From positions 7,773,161-7,837,160 of the forward strand of contig CM045735.1 in NCBI GenBank assembly GCA_024760905.1: DNA of 64,000 nucleotides, written 5' to 3'. Below are positions 21,667 through 32,049 of the stretch, piece after piece (positions within the stretch are counted from its first letter, which is position 1; each line of letters starts with the position of its first letter). The position numbers and the translations under genes were made by a program. Source of the DNA: Plotosus lineatus. Taxonomy: Eukaryota > Chordata > Actinopteri > Siluriformes > Plotosidae. The notes beneath the pieces are model-generated. The model did no database searches. It was not told the DNA's origin and saw only the letters and a program-made list of their open reading frames with translations.

Positions 21667-21703
<37 letters not shown>

Positions 21704-21748
21704 ATATGCATGTATGTGTGTATATATATGTGTGTGTGTGTATGTATG

Positions 21749-21782
<34 letters not shown>
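21484..21782. repeat. (TA)n/(TG)n microsatellite block
   Basis: About 300 bp of alternating TA, TG and TATG repeats. Open frames of Y, I, C, V, H and T residues here are artefacts of the repeat. Confidence 0.95.
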
Positions 21783-21783
<1 letters not shown>

Positions 21784-22294
21784 CTTCTTCTTCTACATAT
21801 ATATGTATGTATAATATAAAAATCTGTGTGTATATATATCAGAAGAGAGTGCAGGTATATGTATTCATTCCCATATATTCTTCAAAACCATGCTGTGACT
21901 CATAACAGACCCAAAAATGAATCAGCTCCCAAAACCCCTATTTGATTAAAATTTTGTTGAACTCCATCTATTAGTTTTTGAGTCATTGAGGTAACAAACA
22001 CATGACCAGTCTCATAGCTTCCCTTCTTGATGGAGGTTAAAAAAAAAAAACAGTGAAGGGCCTAACCAAGACACTGAAAGCTTTTATTTTCAAACTTAAG
22101 TTTAAGCAGGCTAATTACTGAACATTTATTCCAAAGTCTTTATTTTATAAAGCAACTAAAATAACAAAAAATAACAATTTATAATTGAGCTATATTATCA
22201 CTAATTCAATAGAATCTAGTTACTGTGTGCATCAGAATTGTTTCATTTAAAAACACAAATATATATTTTTTGCTTGAAAACAAAAGTCACTGTC

Positions 22295-22300
22295 TTTATT
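22295..22300 (-). terminator. Candidate poly(A) signal of rd3-like gene
   Basis: AATAAA on the minus strand, 37 bp beyond the stop codon. A second one lies further downstream, near 22140. Confidence 0.45.
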
Positions 22301-22336
22301 GTAATTAATTTGGCTTTCAAATTCCGATGTAATTCC

Positions 22337-22691
22337 TCAGGTTGCACTGTTGTCTAAAGAATTAAAATCAGGCATACTCATGACTCTCCGAAGCAGTGGG
22401 CCTGCCACTTCGAGCTCTTCGTTCTTATCCCAGGTCTCATCCTCCTCATACGATGTCTTTCTGTCCTGTCCTGCCACGTCTTTACGTTGGAGGTTTCTGA
22501 GGGACCGCTGTGACAGAGCAATGTCGAAGGCGCTCTTACTTCGATGCTGGCTCAGGAAGGTGGCTCGAGCTTGCAGTGATCTCTCCTTAAAGGTTAGATC
22601 TTCAGGCTGCTCAGCCAGGCAGTCGCACAGAACAAGGCGGAAGAGTCGCGGCACCTCTGTGACCTCCGGTTCCAACTCGGTCACCAACTTC
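22337..22691 (-). CDS. rd3: rd3-like coding exon 2
   Basis: Acceptor agactcag|GAAGTT completes the Arg codon from exon 1. Encodes KLVTELEPEVTEV through the Ser/Arg-rich tail to TGA at 22337-22339. Confidence 0.88.
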
Positions 22692-24545
22692 CTGAGTCTT
22701 TACAGAGCATACAAACGAACGAGGTCATACAAGTCATGAAATGGCAGGATAAGGATTTGTCATTCATTCATTCATTTTTCCAAACAACTAAATCTTAATT
22801 AGAGGCGGGGGAGACTGGCGCCCATTTCAGACGACTCTGGATAAGGGCAGAGTACACCCTGGACAGCTTGCCAGGCCATCACAGGGAAGAAACGCCCTGA
22901 CGGCTATGCCGCTCCTCTTGACCCAAGTCAGCAATGGTAGAATAAGATTTACTCGATTTTATATTCATTCATGGTTAAGTTGGATCATGGATCATCGTGC
23001 GTTGACCATGTCTTCTTAGCAGAGTTATAATCTTACAAATGTTTATGCCAGGTTAAAAGTCAGTAACCCCAGTAACTCTGTCCTTTACACAAAAAGCATT
23101 ATGGGAGATGCAGATCCATAATAGCCAATGTGAGGGAGCTGCGTCATCCCTCCTAGCCAATGGGAGGCCAGCAGGGCGGGATGTTGGGATATAGCCAATT
23201 GGAGGCCAGCAGGGCGGGATGTTGGGATATAGCCAATGGGAGGCCAGCAGGGCGGGATGTTGGGACATGTCGTCAGTGGGAGAGCAAGTCGTGCATTGTT
23301 TGAACGTTTGAATGGCGCGTTTTGTAAGGAGAACTTGATTCGTATACAGAGACAAAAAATTTCGGAAAATGTTTTTCGTAAACTGGATTTTTCGTAATCT
23401 GGGACTATCGTAAGGTGAGGTACCACTGTATATGGTCTGGTACCTTCCGAGTCATAGGACGACTCTTGGCGACCTGCCATGAAGGATAATCGCTTTGATT
23501 ATCATCTTCATGGAGGTTTTCTTGACAAGGACAGTGCAGTGGTTTGCCATTTCCTTCTGCACGATAATATATATATATATATACAACTATGGAAATCTGT
23601 AATAGCAAATTAGCCTAAAGTGCATGTATTTGAGAATGTCCTGGGCTGGGGTGTTGGTTTGGAGTTTGTATGTTCTCCCCGTGCTTGTGTGGGTTTTCTC
23701 CAGGCACTCCAGTTTCCTTCCACAGCTCAAAGACATGAACATCAGACTAATTGGCTTTTCCAAATTGCCCCAGGTGTGAGTTTGAGAGTGAATGGTTGTG
23801 TGTGTGTTTGTGTTTCCCCTGCAGTGGTCTGGTGAGATGTTCAGTGTGTACCCTGCCTTCATACATTGCTGACAGAGGTAAGCTCCAGCCTCATTGCAAC
23901 CCAAATATTCAGCAGTTCAGCAAAGTAGTGAGTGCGTGCATGCCTTTTGGATTATTGGAGGAAGAAGGTCCTAACATTGAGAGGAAAGTGCTATCTACCG
24001 TCTTCCACATACATGAGCTAACAACTATTGACTGCTGACTAATTCGGAGTAGAGCAATGTTTTATAATGGAGTCGAGCTTCCAATTATCATTGTGACCTG
24101 ATACAGCTTTAATTTATGATTGATATTTACAGTCTATCACCTCCAGATTTCATGTTTGTCTTATTCTCATCATCTGCTGATGTAATCAACAAAAAATCTA
24201 CTGTCACACATTGTTTTATAAACAACCATGATGTCATTGGTAGACCCACCTGAGAATCAGTGGGGCACATTGAGAAGGAGGGATCTTCAAGCAAAGTTCC
24301 TGAAGCTCTAACATCTCTCCAGGCATGATCTCGTATGAGGTTTTCTGCTGAGGTGCGACCAGCCAGCTGTAATCCACACAGGAGCTGCGTCTGCGAATCT
24401 TGTCTGCCCTCTCCTGACATAAACGTTGGGTGCGCTTCAGTAAAGAGTTCAGCTCCTGCATGAGCGTATGGCTCACCATCTCTGCAGGCGAGCGCTGACT
24501 AGGACGTTGGGACTCCAAGGTAAATGTCGCCGACCAAGGAAACAT
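22337..24545 (-). CDS. rd3: RD3-family protein (retinal degeneration 3), 2 coding exons
   Basis: Minus-strand gene with coding exons 24545-24250 and 22691-22337; the joined frame is 651 nt, 216 aa (human RD3 is about 195 aa). RD3 binds retinal guanylate cyclases, inhibits them and escorts them from the ER to photoreceptor outer segments. Family matches seen: RSPAEMVSHTLMQEL near residue 18, SSCVDYSWL near 55, LELQELCLKIPPSQCAPLIL to the exon end, then LVTELEPEVTEVPRLFRLVL in exon 2, and a C-terminal SMPDF matching the SMPEF of RD3. The splice is GT-AG and joins an Arg codon across the intron. The start ATG directly follows a possible acceptor (tatcctag|ATG), so a 5' noncoding exon is likely. 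AATAAA on the minus strand (22300-22295) lies 37 bp past the stop. Whether this is rd3 itself or an rd3-like paralogue cannot be decided here. Confidence 0.88.
22758..22937 (-). repeat. SINE A (V-type tail), 5' truncated
   Basis: Tail and start of the body (gacttgggtcaagaggagcg on the minus strand) in the rd3 intron. Confidence 0.7.
22985..23428 (+). mobile_element. Tigger/pogo-like element, one end missing
   Basis: The right terminus gtgaggtaccactg is followed by TA. Interior blocks match the copies at 57913 and 62350 (ttgaccatgtcttcttagca, gttttt cgtaaactggattttt). The left TIR is lost. Contains three 38-bp tandem units at 23155-23268. Confidence 0.8.
23155..23268. repeat. 38-bp tandem repeat x3 with CCAAT and GC-box
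   Basis: Units 23155-23192, 23193-23230 and 23231-23268, nearly identical, each agccaatgggaggccagcag followed by ggcgggatgttggga. Confidence 0.9.
23600..23935 (+). repeat. V-SINE-like repeat
   Basis: Central domain (gtatgttctccccgtgcttg, ctccaggcactccagtttcc) and tail (cagcagttcagcaaagtag). The head is replaced or degraded. In the rd3 intron. Confidence 0.75.
24250..24545 (-). CDS. rd3: rd3-like coding exon 1
   Basis: From ATG (24545) to donor ATTCTCAG|gtgggt. Encodes 98 codons plus two bases, including the RD3 core helix residues. Confidence 0.88.
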
Positions 24546-24721
24546 CTAGGATAGGAGGATATAAGATCCAGCAATGGTCTAAAGCAGTGTTTTCCCGATA
24601 GAAATTACTCACCGATCAATGACATTATGTTTTGAATGTTTGGTATTCTTCCCAAAGAGGTGATTTTTTTGAACAAGTTTAAAAATGTATTGCAGCTAAA
24701 GCTAGGTCTGGTGAAAATAAT

Positions 24722-25024
24722 TTTCATTCATTTGCAAAATCATGTAATCCTACTAGAGTCACACGACACCTGGAGCCTATCTCGGATAACTTTCTGTGAA
24801 GGATGGGTACACTCTGAACAGCTCGCCAGGCCAACACACAGACACATATATACAGTAATGTACTCGCACCTCGAGGCAATTATCCTCATTTGCATAATCT
24901 TTGGACGAGGAGGAAACTGAAGTACTCAGAGGGGAGCATGGGAAGAACATGCACTCTCCACACAGAAACAGTGTCGCGGATCCTGGGTCTTTCTTGCTGT
25001 GAGGCGGCCATGCTAACCACTATG
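24722..25024 (-). repeat. V-SINE-like repeat, diverged
   Basis: Minus-strand copy from ttagcatggccgcctcacag to the degenerate tail near 24725. Confidence 0.7.
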
Positions 25025-25036
25025 AAAATAATCTAT

Positions 25037-25194
25037 GCTGCACAGTGGGATACTGGTTAGCATGTCCGCCTCGCACCAACAATCCCCTGGGTTTGAGTCC
25101 CGGGCAGGGCGTGGACGTTTCTTTGTGGACTTTGAATGTTCTCACTATGCTTGCGTAGGTTTCCTTCAAATAATCAGTTTTCCACTTGCAGTCC
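25037..25194 (+). repeat. V-SINE-like repeat, 5' part (interrupted)
   Basis: Head (gggatactggttagcatgtc) and central domain to cttgcagtcc, then split by a SINE A insertion. It resumes at 25691. Confidence 0.75.
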
Positions 25195-25690
25195 ATTCAT
25201 GAATTTGTTTTCTGAACAGGTTAATCCTAATTAGGGCCACAGGGAGGCTGGTCCCCATCTCAGCTGACATTGAGTGAGGGCAGAGTACACCCGAGACAGT
25301 TTACTAGACCTTCACAGGGCAGAAACACGCTGACACAGCTATGCAGCTACTCTTTACTAAAGTCAGAAATGGTTCTTTTACACGAATCTCTCACCACAGA
25401 CACTGAGAGACATGGCCGGCCTATGATAGCCCAGAGAGCTATACGGGGCGGGGGGTGACAACCTTGAGTCCCACTCTCTGCAAGGTTGTCACCCCCCCCC
25501 CCCCCAGAGAGCTATACTGGGGGTGACAACCTTGCGGAGAGTGGGACTCAAACCCCCAACCCTAGGATGAGGGATCCAGCGCCCTGGGGGGTGGGTGGGG
25601 GGGACAGGAACAACCGCTGACAGTGAGGCTTGAACCCCTAACCTTGGATCAGTAATCCTGCACCCTTTCACTGGGCCACCACTGCCCCTC
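25195..25690 (-). repeat. SINE A (V-type tail) inserted in a V-SINE
   Basis: Minus-strand SINE A with the V-type tail at its low-coordinate end. cagtcca occurs on both sides (7 bp, also fitting the V-SINE consensus). Its poly-C region has been rearranged into an inverted duplication (25464-25551). Confidence 0.75.
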
Positions 25691-25860
25691 CTCCAGTCCA
25701 AGGACATGCATATTAGGCGACCTGGCTGTTCCAAACTGCCCATGGGTGTGAGTGAGAGTGGTTGTGTGTGTGTGTGTGTTGCCCTGCAATGAACCTTCCG
25801 AATCAGCTAAGATGGGCCGCACCATGACAATATTAATTTGGCAAATGAAGTGAATGAATG
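25691..25860 (+). repeat. V-SINE-like repeat, 3' part
   Basis: Continues the element of 25037: cagtccaaggacatgcatat to the gcaaatgaagtgaatgaatg tail. Confidence 0.75.
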
Positions 25861-25889
25861 GACTGTGTGTCTCATTTTAAGATGTCTTT

Positions 25890-26165
25890 AAGGGTTTCAT
25901 GCTTGTTAGCAGGTCCACCTTACAGCACGTAGGTCCTGGGTTTCTGTTTGTCACAGTCAAAACACATGCAAATCAGGCTAATCAGCTTTTCCACATTGCC
26001 CCAAGTCATAGATGTGACTGTGAATGTTTGCATGTGTGTGTTGTCCTAGCCATGGTCTGGTGATCTGTTGGAGGGAGGTACCCCGCCTTCGCTCCGTTTA
26101 TGCTGAAGAAGGCTCCAGCCTTCCCGTAACCCTAATGGTAGGATTAAGCAGTTCAGCGATGAGTA
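25890..26165 (+). repeat. V-SINE-like repeat, internally deleted
   Basis: Head (ttgttagcaggtccacctta) joined early to cacagtcaaaacacatgc, tail to aggattaagcagttcagcga. Part of the central domain is missing. Confidence 0.7.
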
Positions 26166-26169
26166 TAAT

Positions 26170-27000
26170 GGAGCAATGCTTAGAGGTTTTAAAGAAACAC
26201 TTTGAGTCACTTTAATTTTTTTTTTTATTATTATTGATTTTTATTACTATTTTTTTCTCCCCTAAATCGTACAACAGTGGTCACAGTCACGGCTGTACTC
26301 CTCACTACTACATTACGGTACACTAATGTACTAAGCGTGTCATAAAACTCGGTGAACAGTTGTTAGAAATATGTGATCAGACCTTACCTTCAAGCCAAAC
26401 ACGATATACAGTAGATTCTCGAGTATTCACTTGTCTTTAAAAAAGCAAAACATATTTACAAGATCCTGGCATCACTCTGTCCTGCATGGCCGACGAGTGG
26501 CTTAAAGCACCTTTCCTGTCAACACGAGCTAATGGGCTGAGGATAAATGTTAATCCGCTATGACTATGGTGCTCTTTTAGCCTGTATTTGAATGCTTCAG
26601 CATTTTTAACTGACAAATAAATAAATAAATAAAACCAAATATATGGCTTTTTTTTGTTCACAGCCTGGTAGCATTACCTCACTGTATTTCTAATTGTATA
26701 CATATATTTCTAATATACTCCCATTGTTCTTGTGAGGATTGTATATTCTGTAATTGGATTAGTGTGAGATCCAATAGGAAGGCTGAATGTATAGAGTGTC
26801 TTGTATAAGCATTGATTTTTCTTGAACTTTTTCTTTGTTACTGTTACAAGCTGAAGTTGAAATGGATGTCACTGGGAATATATCGTAGTGTCGTAAATCT
26901 ACACACCAGACACCATAATATCAAAATGGGAGGAAATCAGTACAGCTTGTGACGGGTCAGAACGAAAGAAAATATCACTCGTATTACGGTTAAAACGTCT
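26170..27000. other. Intergenic DNA, nothing recognised
   Basis: AT-rich with short homopolymer tracts; no exon or repeat family identified. Confidence 0.45.
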
Positions 27001-27011
27001 ACATTTCATGG

Positions 27012-27205
27012 TATATAATAGTGGTTAGCATATCCACCTCACAGCAAGAAGGTCCTGGGTTCGATTCTCAGGCTCGGCCGTTTCTGTTTCGGGCGAGTTT
27101 GCATCCTCCCATTGTGTTTGCCTGGGTTTCCTCTTGGTGCACCAGTTTCCTCCTACAGTCCAAAGATATGCACATTAGGCAAAATGGCTATTATTGCCCC
27201 TAGGT
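27012..27205 (+). repeat. V-SINE-like repeat, 5' part (interrupted)
   Basis: Head (agtggttagcatatccacct, gggttcgattctc) and central domain, ending ccctaggt where a hAT-type element is inserted. Confidence 0.85.
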
Positions 27206-27767
27206 CAGTGCTTTTCAAATAGTGGGGTGCGACCCCCCTTGGGGGCACACGGTGTAATGCTGGGGGAAGCACGTATGACCCTGGGGAACATGCATTTCTA
27301 GAATAGTGTATGAGAATTAAGTGTAATTGCACCTCCACTCCAGTAGTTGGCAGTGGCGCTCTCATTTGTCACACGATGGTGCAGCCGTGTTTTTTACAAG
27401 CAAATGATAAGTTTGCAGTAAACAACCCCTCAAGAAACAACATGGAAAATTTTCTAACAGGAATGAACAGAAAGGTGGAGAGAGATGGAGATATTAAGAC
27501 ATAAAGAAGTTGAATGAGTTTAAATTCGGATGTTTTTTTTTTTTTGTGCATTTTAAATCTTTTCTATCACAGATTTAAAAAACAATGTTAATGAACTTTT
27601 TCTTCGTGTTTTTAATGTTAATAAAGATACAATGTTATGCAGAGGTCTACTAATAACAATTTTATAGACAAATAATACCATTTATAGTCGCTCGCGGGGT
27701 GGTGGGAGGCGTGAAATGTTTTTTTCTTCCAAGAGGGGGCGCCACAGAAAATAATTGAGAAGCACTG
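27206..27767 (+). mobile_element. hAT-type DNA element, non-autonomous
   Basis: Termini CAGTGCTTTTCAAAT and AATTGAGAAGCACTG are inverted repeats. The flanking 8-bp duplication is CCCTAGGT versus CCCTCGGT, the length expected for hAT. The interior has only a short protein-like stretch (ENFLTGMNRKVERDG). A second copy in opposite orientation is at 36235-36767. Confidence 0.88.
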
Positions 27768-27892
27768 CCCTCGGTGTTAGTGTAAGTATGTGATAGACAG
27801 GCGATCCACTTCTGTGACAGTCAGCTGAGATAGGCTCCAGTCTCCCTGTGACCATAGTAGGATTACGCGGTTCAGCAAATGAGTGAATGAGT
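27768..27892 (+). repeat. V-SINE-like repeat, 3' part
   Basis: Tail of the copy interrupted at 27205, ending attacgcggttcagcaaatga. Confidence 0.8.
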
Positions 27893-27999
27893 GAAACTGC
27901 TACATTCCATACGTGGATAATAAAGGTGTCTGAATCGGGTGTGGAGATATAACACGTATGTGGTAGTGGTCATGTGCTTTCAAAATGCAGTTGCTTGTT

Positions 28000-28262
28000 C
28001 ATGGTGGCAAGATGGTGGAGAGGTTCGCATATGCGCGTCAAAATCCTGGGTTTGAGTCCGGTACCAGGTGAGGGCTTTGGACATGGACATTCGACTAAGT
28101 GGCTGCTACAAATTGCCCTAAGAGATTAGTGTGAGTGTGCAATGGACAGTTGAGCTGTTCAGGGTGCAGCACACTTTCGCAAGAGTCAGATAACATAGGC
28201 TCCAGCCTCGCTGTGACCCTATCAGGATTACGCGGTTTGGCAAATGAATGAATGAATGAATT
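28000..28262 (+). repeat. V-SINE-like repeat, internally deleted
   Basis: Head and tail are recognisable, ending attacgcggtttggcaaatg and GAAT repeats; much of the central domain is missing. Confidence 0.7.
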
Positions 28263-28719
28263 AAACAAATCAACAAATTGAAGTATTTTGCGAAGGGTAA
28301 ACTGGTCCTTTCAAGTACAACCTACAGGGGTGAATACTTACACATCAAGTTTTGCACCATGCAAAATTCCGAGCCAACTACCAGAGGACTGGCGGCGCCT
28401 TACTGGTGGATAGCAACCCTCATGCTTAATCTGAGGAAGCCCCGACTATAGACGACAACCGCCTGATGAGACTGAGCAATGCTGACACCTTATCTTGAAT
28501 CCAAGGGTGGTAACACACCTTCTTGTCGCACGGATTGCGCCGCCCCAGTATCTCGCAAAATCTTTATGTTTTAAAATACAGGTTTGGTCACGCCACAAAT
28601 GACACTGTACCCTTCGATACATACGGATGGGTACGATGTATTCCTTGCTAATGTTGGATCAAGCCTCTGTAGTAATTCCATCAGGCTTTTTCGTGGAAAC
28701 AAGCGCAGTGGACTGTTTT

Positions 28720-28989
28720 CTAATTTTTAGAGCATGGTGGGGCTATAATGTCAGCAAACTTTTTATAAAACTTTCCGTAGTAGCCCGCCATATCTAGGAA
28801 TCTCATTAGGCCGTGTTTATTTTCGGGGGATGGGAAGTCCACGGCAATTTGGACCTTTGCGGTGATAGAGGCTATCCGCCCATGCCCCACAACATAGCCC
28901 AGGTAGGTAACCCTAGCTTGTCCGAACTTATGTGACAGAACACTTTCGAACCCTGGGCCACCGAAAATACCACTTGAACCTCTACACAT
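28720..28989 (-). pseudogene. Ty3/gypsy retrotransposon pol fragment
   Basis: Minus-strand frame reads VTYLGYVVGHGRIASITAKV and later LMRFLDMAGYYGKFYKKFAD. This is the region between reverse transcriptase and RNase H of Ty3/gypsy polyproteins, where the LGY and RRFLG-AGYYRKF-type motifs sit. Only about 80 residues survive. Flanking 28300-28700 may be more of the element but I could not frame it. No LTR pair is visible. Confidence 0.8.
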
Positions 28990-29539
28990 TCCAAACCACT
29001 CCGACCTCCGTCCACTCCCTCCGACTGCCTCTCTGCTTCAATAAATTGTTATACCGACCAACTCTGCCTGAATTGGATTATTCTAGATATTTCCGCAACG
29101 CACACCAGTCCGTCACAAACTTCTCGCTATTCTTCCCTTCCTCGTTCTTATGTTAAAAGCCTGCCTGAGTTAAATTATATTATTAGATTAATGTGTAATG
29201 TAAGAGTGAGTTCTTTGCTTATTGATCAAGTGCAGGAGAGTGCTGGTTCTTCGGAGGTGTCTGCTCGGCTACTTCCCATCAGGATCGAGGAAGAAAAAAA
29301 GCAAACACACGCCCTCTTCTGTCACTGATCATGCATTTAAGTACGAAGAGTGTTTCAAACACTCACACTCAAAAGTGTGTATTCCGACATACTAGCAGCT
29401 AATTGTGTTATATTACTCACTGCCCACTCCGCACATGATGCATTGGGCTACTTTCATACTTTCTGGTTCAATGTATGTTTTTGCCTAAGAAGGTTGAAGG
29501 CCCCCTGCAGATCCGGTGGTTCCATAGTACAAACATCCA

Positions 29540-29717
29540 TTCCCGCTCACATTCACACCTAGGGTCAATTTGGAATTGCCAAATTGCCTAATGTGCATTT
29601 CTTTGCATTCTAGAGGGAAGCCAGAGCAGCCAGAAAAAAAACTAGGCAATTATGGTCATAACACATGAACTCCACACAGGACGATGTTCACAGGGGCAAC
29701 AGGGCTTGAACCTAGGA

Positions 29718-29756
<39 letters not shown>

Positions 29757-29812
29757 TTATTTATTTTTGGCTCTGAGGTGAGAGTGCAAACCGCTATGCC
29801 ACCATGCCCACA
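29540..29812 (-). repeat. V-SINE-like repeat with internal poly-T
   Basis: Minus-strand head and body interrupted by a T run (29721-29751). Confidence 0.65.
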
Positions 29813-30089
29813 TTGGTATGGTAGAGTTCAGGGTTTTAGTGTAATTTTTTTTTTTTTTTTTAGGAATGTTTTCAAGAAGGCGGAAATTGTGTTCAGATTG
29901 TGTTTTTGTGAGTTGTGGTTCCCGCCAGTGGTTTGTTCCGTCCTGGGTGAAATGGGATAAAACTGCACGCGTTTGCAAACAGAACAATTTGCGGCATCTG
30001 AAAGTCCATGCCTCATCAGAAAAACAGCACAAAGGCGGTTTAATTGAAGACGCTTGTAAAGTAGGAGATAAACATAGGCATTAGTGTTT

Positions 30090-31200
30090 AATCAATCCGA
30101 AAGTTTTGTCCTCGAGTCGAGGCGTTCCTCACATTCTCTGTCCAGTTCACCAGGACGTCATCATCAGCGCGTATAGCATTTTCCTACTTGTTTTTGGTTC
30201 GACTTGAAGCAAATGTGACAAAAACAAATCTGAGACAAAGTGAAGAAGAAGAAAACGGCCCCCTGCGTCTCCACTAAACGGAATGAGTAAGTTTTCTCTA
30301 ATTCTGTAGATTTCAAATTTAGGAAATAACTGAAACAGCTGAGATTGTAGCAGCAATGAAATGACTGTTCTAGATAAAAATAATTACTGACACTGAAAAA
30401 AGGTTTACTGAATTTTAAATATCTTACATATAATCACATTGATTTATTAGTTCATAAACTTATTGACATTGCACTTGTAATACTTTGTTTATTGATTATT
30501 GCAATGTAATATTACAGGTGCACAATGAAAATAATAGATTGGTATATCTATTGTATTTCTAGTTTTATGTTTATTTTTTGAACTAATTTGAAGCTATAAA
30601 ATCATTTCTATTATATTGGCTAATTAAGATAATTTTTTGTCTTTCTAGATAGCAATTTTTTAAATTCCAATTTATGCGGAAAAAAATTCTATAATTCTTT
30701 GTGTCATATTTGGTTTGTTGTTTGTTAATATATATATTTATTTACATTCCTGATAATTACATGCTAAGCTCCAATGTTTTGTAGAAATTTCCTTTTCTGA
30801 CTGGAATGTATACAAAACACCATTAAGTTTATTAGGCTGAATTTCTGTAGATAATGTGTAATTCATGATACAGAATGTTATTTAGGGTTTTTTTTTAAAT
30901 GCATATGAACAAGAAATAAAACATTGTTTATCTTTAGAGGTACAAGTGGTGCCGTACCCTCTACCTTCTATGTACGGTACTTATTTGCACTTATTTATTT
31001 GCTACCTTGAAACCTATACATATCTTTTTTTTCTATGGAAAGGTTGCACATAATTACCTTGACGCCAAAAAATTAGTGTGTGTGTGTGTGTTGGCGACAC
31101 AGTGTATTTGTACCTTCGGGGATAGAAATGGACTCCTACTGCACCTCCTTTTTACAGTGCAGAGGATATTTCTTTTCTTTCTTTCTTTTTTTTTTTTGGC
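30090..31200. other. Intergenic AT-rich DNA, nothing recognised
   Basis: No supported exon, RNA gene or transposon. Confidence 0.45.
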
Positions 31201-31222
31201 AAATGTATTATCTATGTCCAAT

Positions 31223-31528
31223 GTGGGGTTGGTGGCGTAGTGGTTAGAGTGCTGGGTTCATGATCAGGAGGTTGTGTGTTCAAATCCCAGTTCGATCCCC
31301 ACTGTGCTAAGACCCCTGGGCAAGGTCTCAACCACAAGTGTGCCTCTGTTCACCCAGCAGTATAACTGGGTACCAGTAAAAATATACTGGGAAGGTAACC
31401 TGCGATGGACTAGCGTCCTGTCCAGGAGGAGTTGTACTGCTGGTCGCGTCATGCTACAGAAACCAGGGAAAGTACCGGTCCGATGAGCCACTATGGCACG
31501 GGTGTAAAAAGCCCAGCGGACTTTACCG
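31223..31528 (+). repeat. tRNA-derived SINE (family C), full length
   Basis: tRNA-like head (gtggcgtagtggttagagtg, gtgttcaaatccc), body (aagacccctgggcaaggtct, cctgcgatggactagcgtcc) and end (cactatggcacgggtgtaaa). Flanked by a perfect 15-bp duplication TTATCTATGTCCAAT (31208-31222 and 31529-31543). Confidence 0.9.
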
Positions 31529-31751
31529 TTATCTATGTCCAATAAATTGTTAATTGATATATAAAGTATATTTTTATTCATGTTGCTATGACAAAAAACA
31601 ATAACAACAAAAAAATGTCTAATGTTAAGGTTTAAAAGAAAGAAACTTGTCACTCATGGATGATGGGACATGAGATGAGATGAGATGAGACATTTCACCA
31701 TCATGCAGGTCAAAAGAAAAGAAAACAAAGAGCGATCTCTGGGCTTTTATT

Positions 31752-32045
31752 TGGGGGGGGGGCTTTTTACACCCAAGCCATAGTGGCTCATCAGGCCGGT
31801 GCTTATCCCCGGTTTCCATCGTGTGAAGCAACGGAATCCTCCTAGATGGGACGCTAGTCAATCACAGCTTACCTTCCCAGTATATTTGTACTGGGACCCA
31901 TTTATACTGCTGGGTGAACAGAGGCACACTTGTGGTTAAGACCTTGCCCAGGAGTCTTAGCACAGTGGGGGTCTAACTGGGATTTGAACTCACAACCTTT
32001 TGATCATGAGCCCAGGACTCTAACCACTACGCCACCAGCCCCACC
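31752..32045 (-). repeat. SINE C
   Basis: Minus-strand copy from ggcgtagtggttagagtcct (head) to the ggtgtaaaaagccccc end, about 210 bp from the plus-strand copy. Confidence 0.88.
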
Positions 32046-32049
32046 AGCC

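Noticed and set aside
21496..21905. Long open frames rich in Tyr, Ile, Cys, Val, His and Thr
   Set aside because: They translate TA/TG microsatellites on both strands. The same happens at 8429-8704, 20600-20870, 43169-43495, 45420-45666 and 47518-47703.
28560..28700. Plus-strand RNase H-like motif (cattacggatg type)
   Set aside because: Only a few residues resemble an HTDG-type motif, and the neighbouring gypsy pol fragment is on the opposite strand, so I did not call it.
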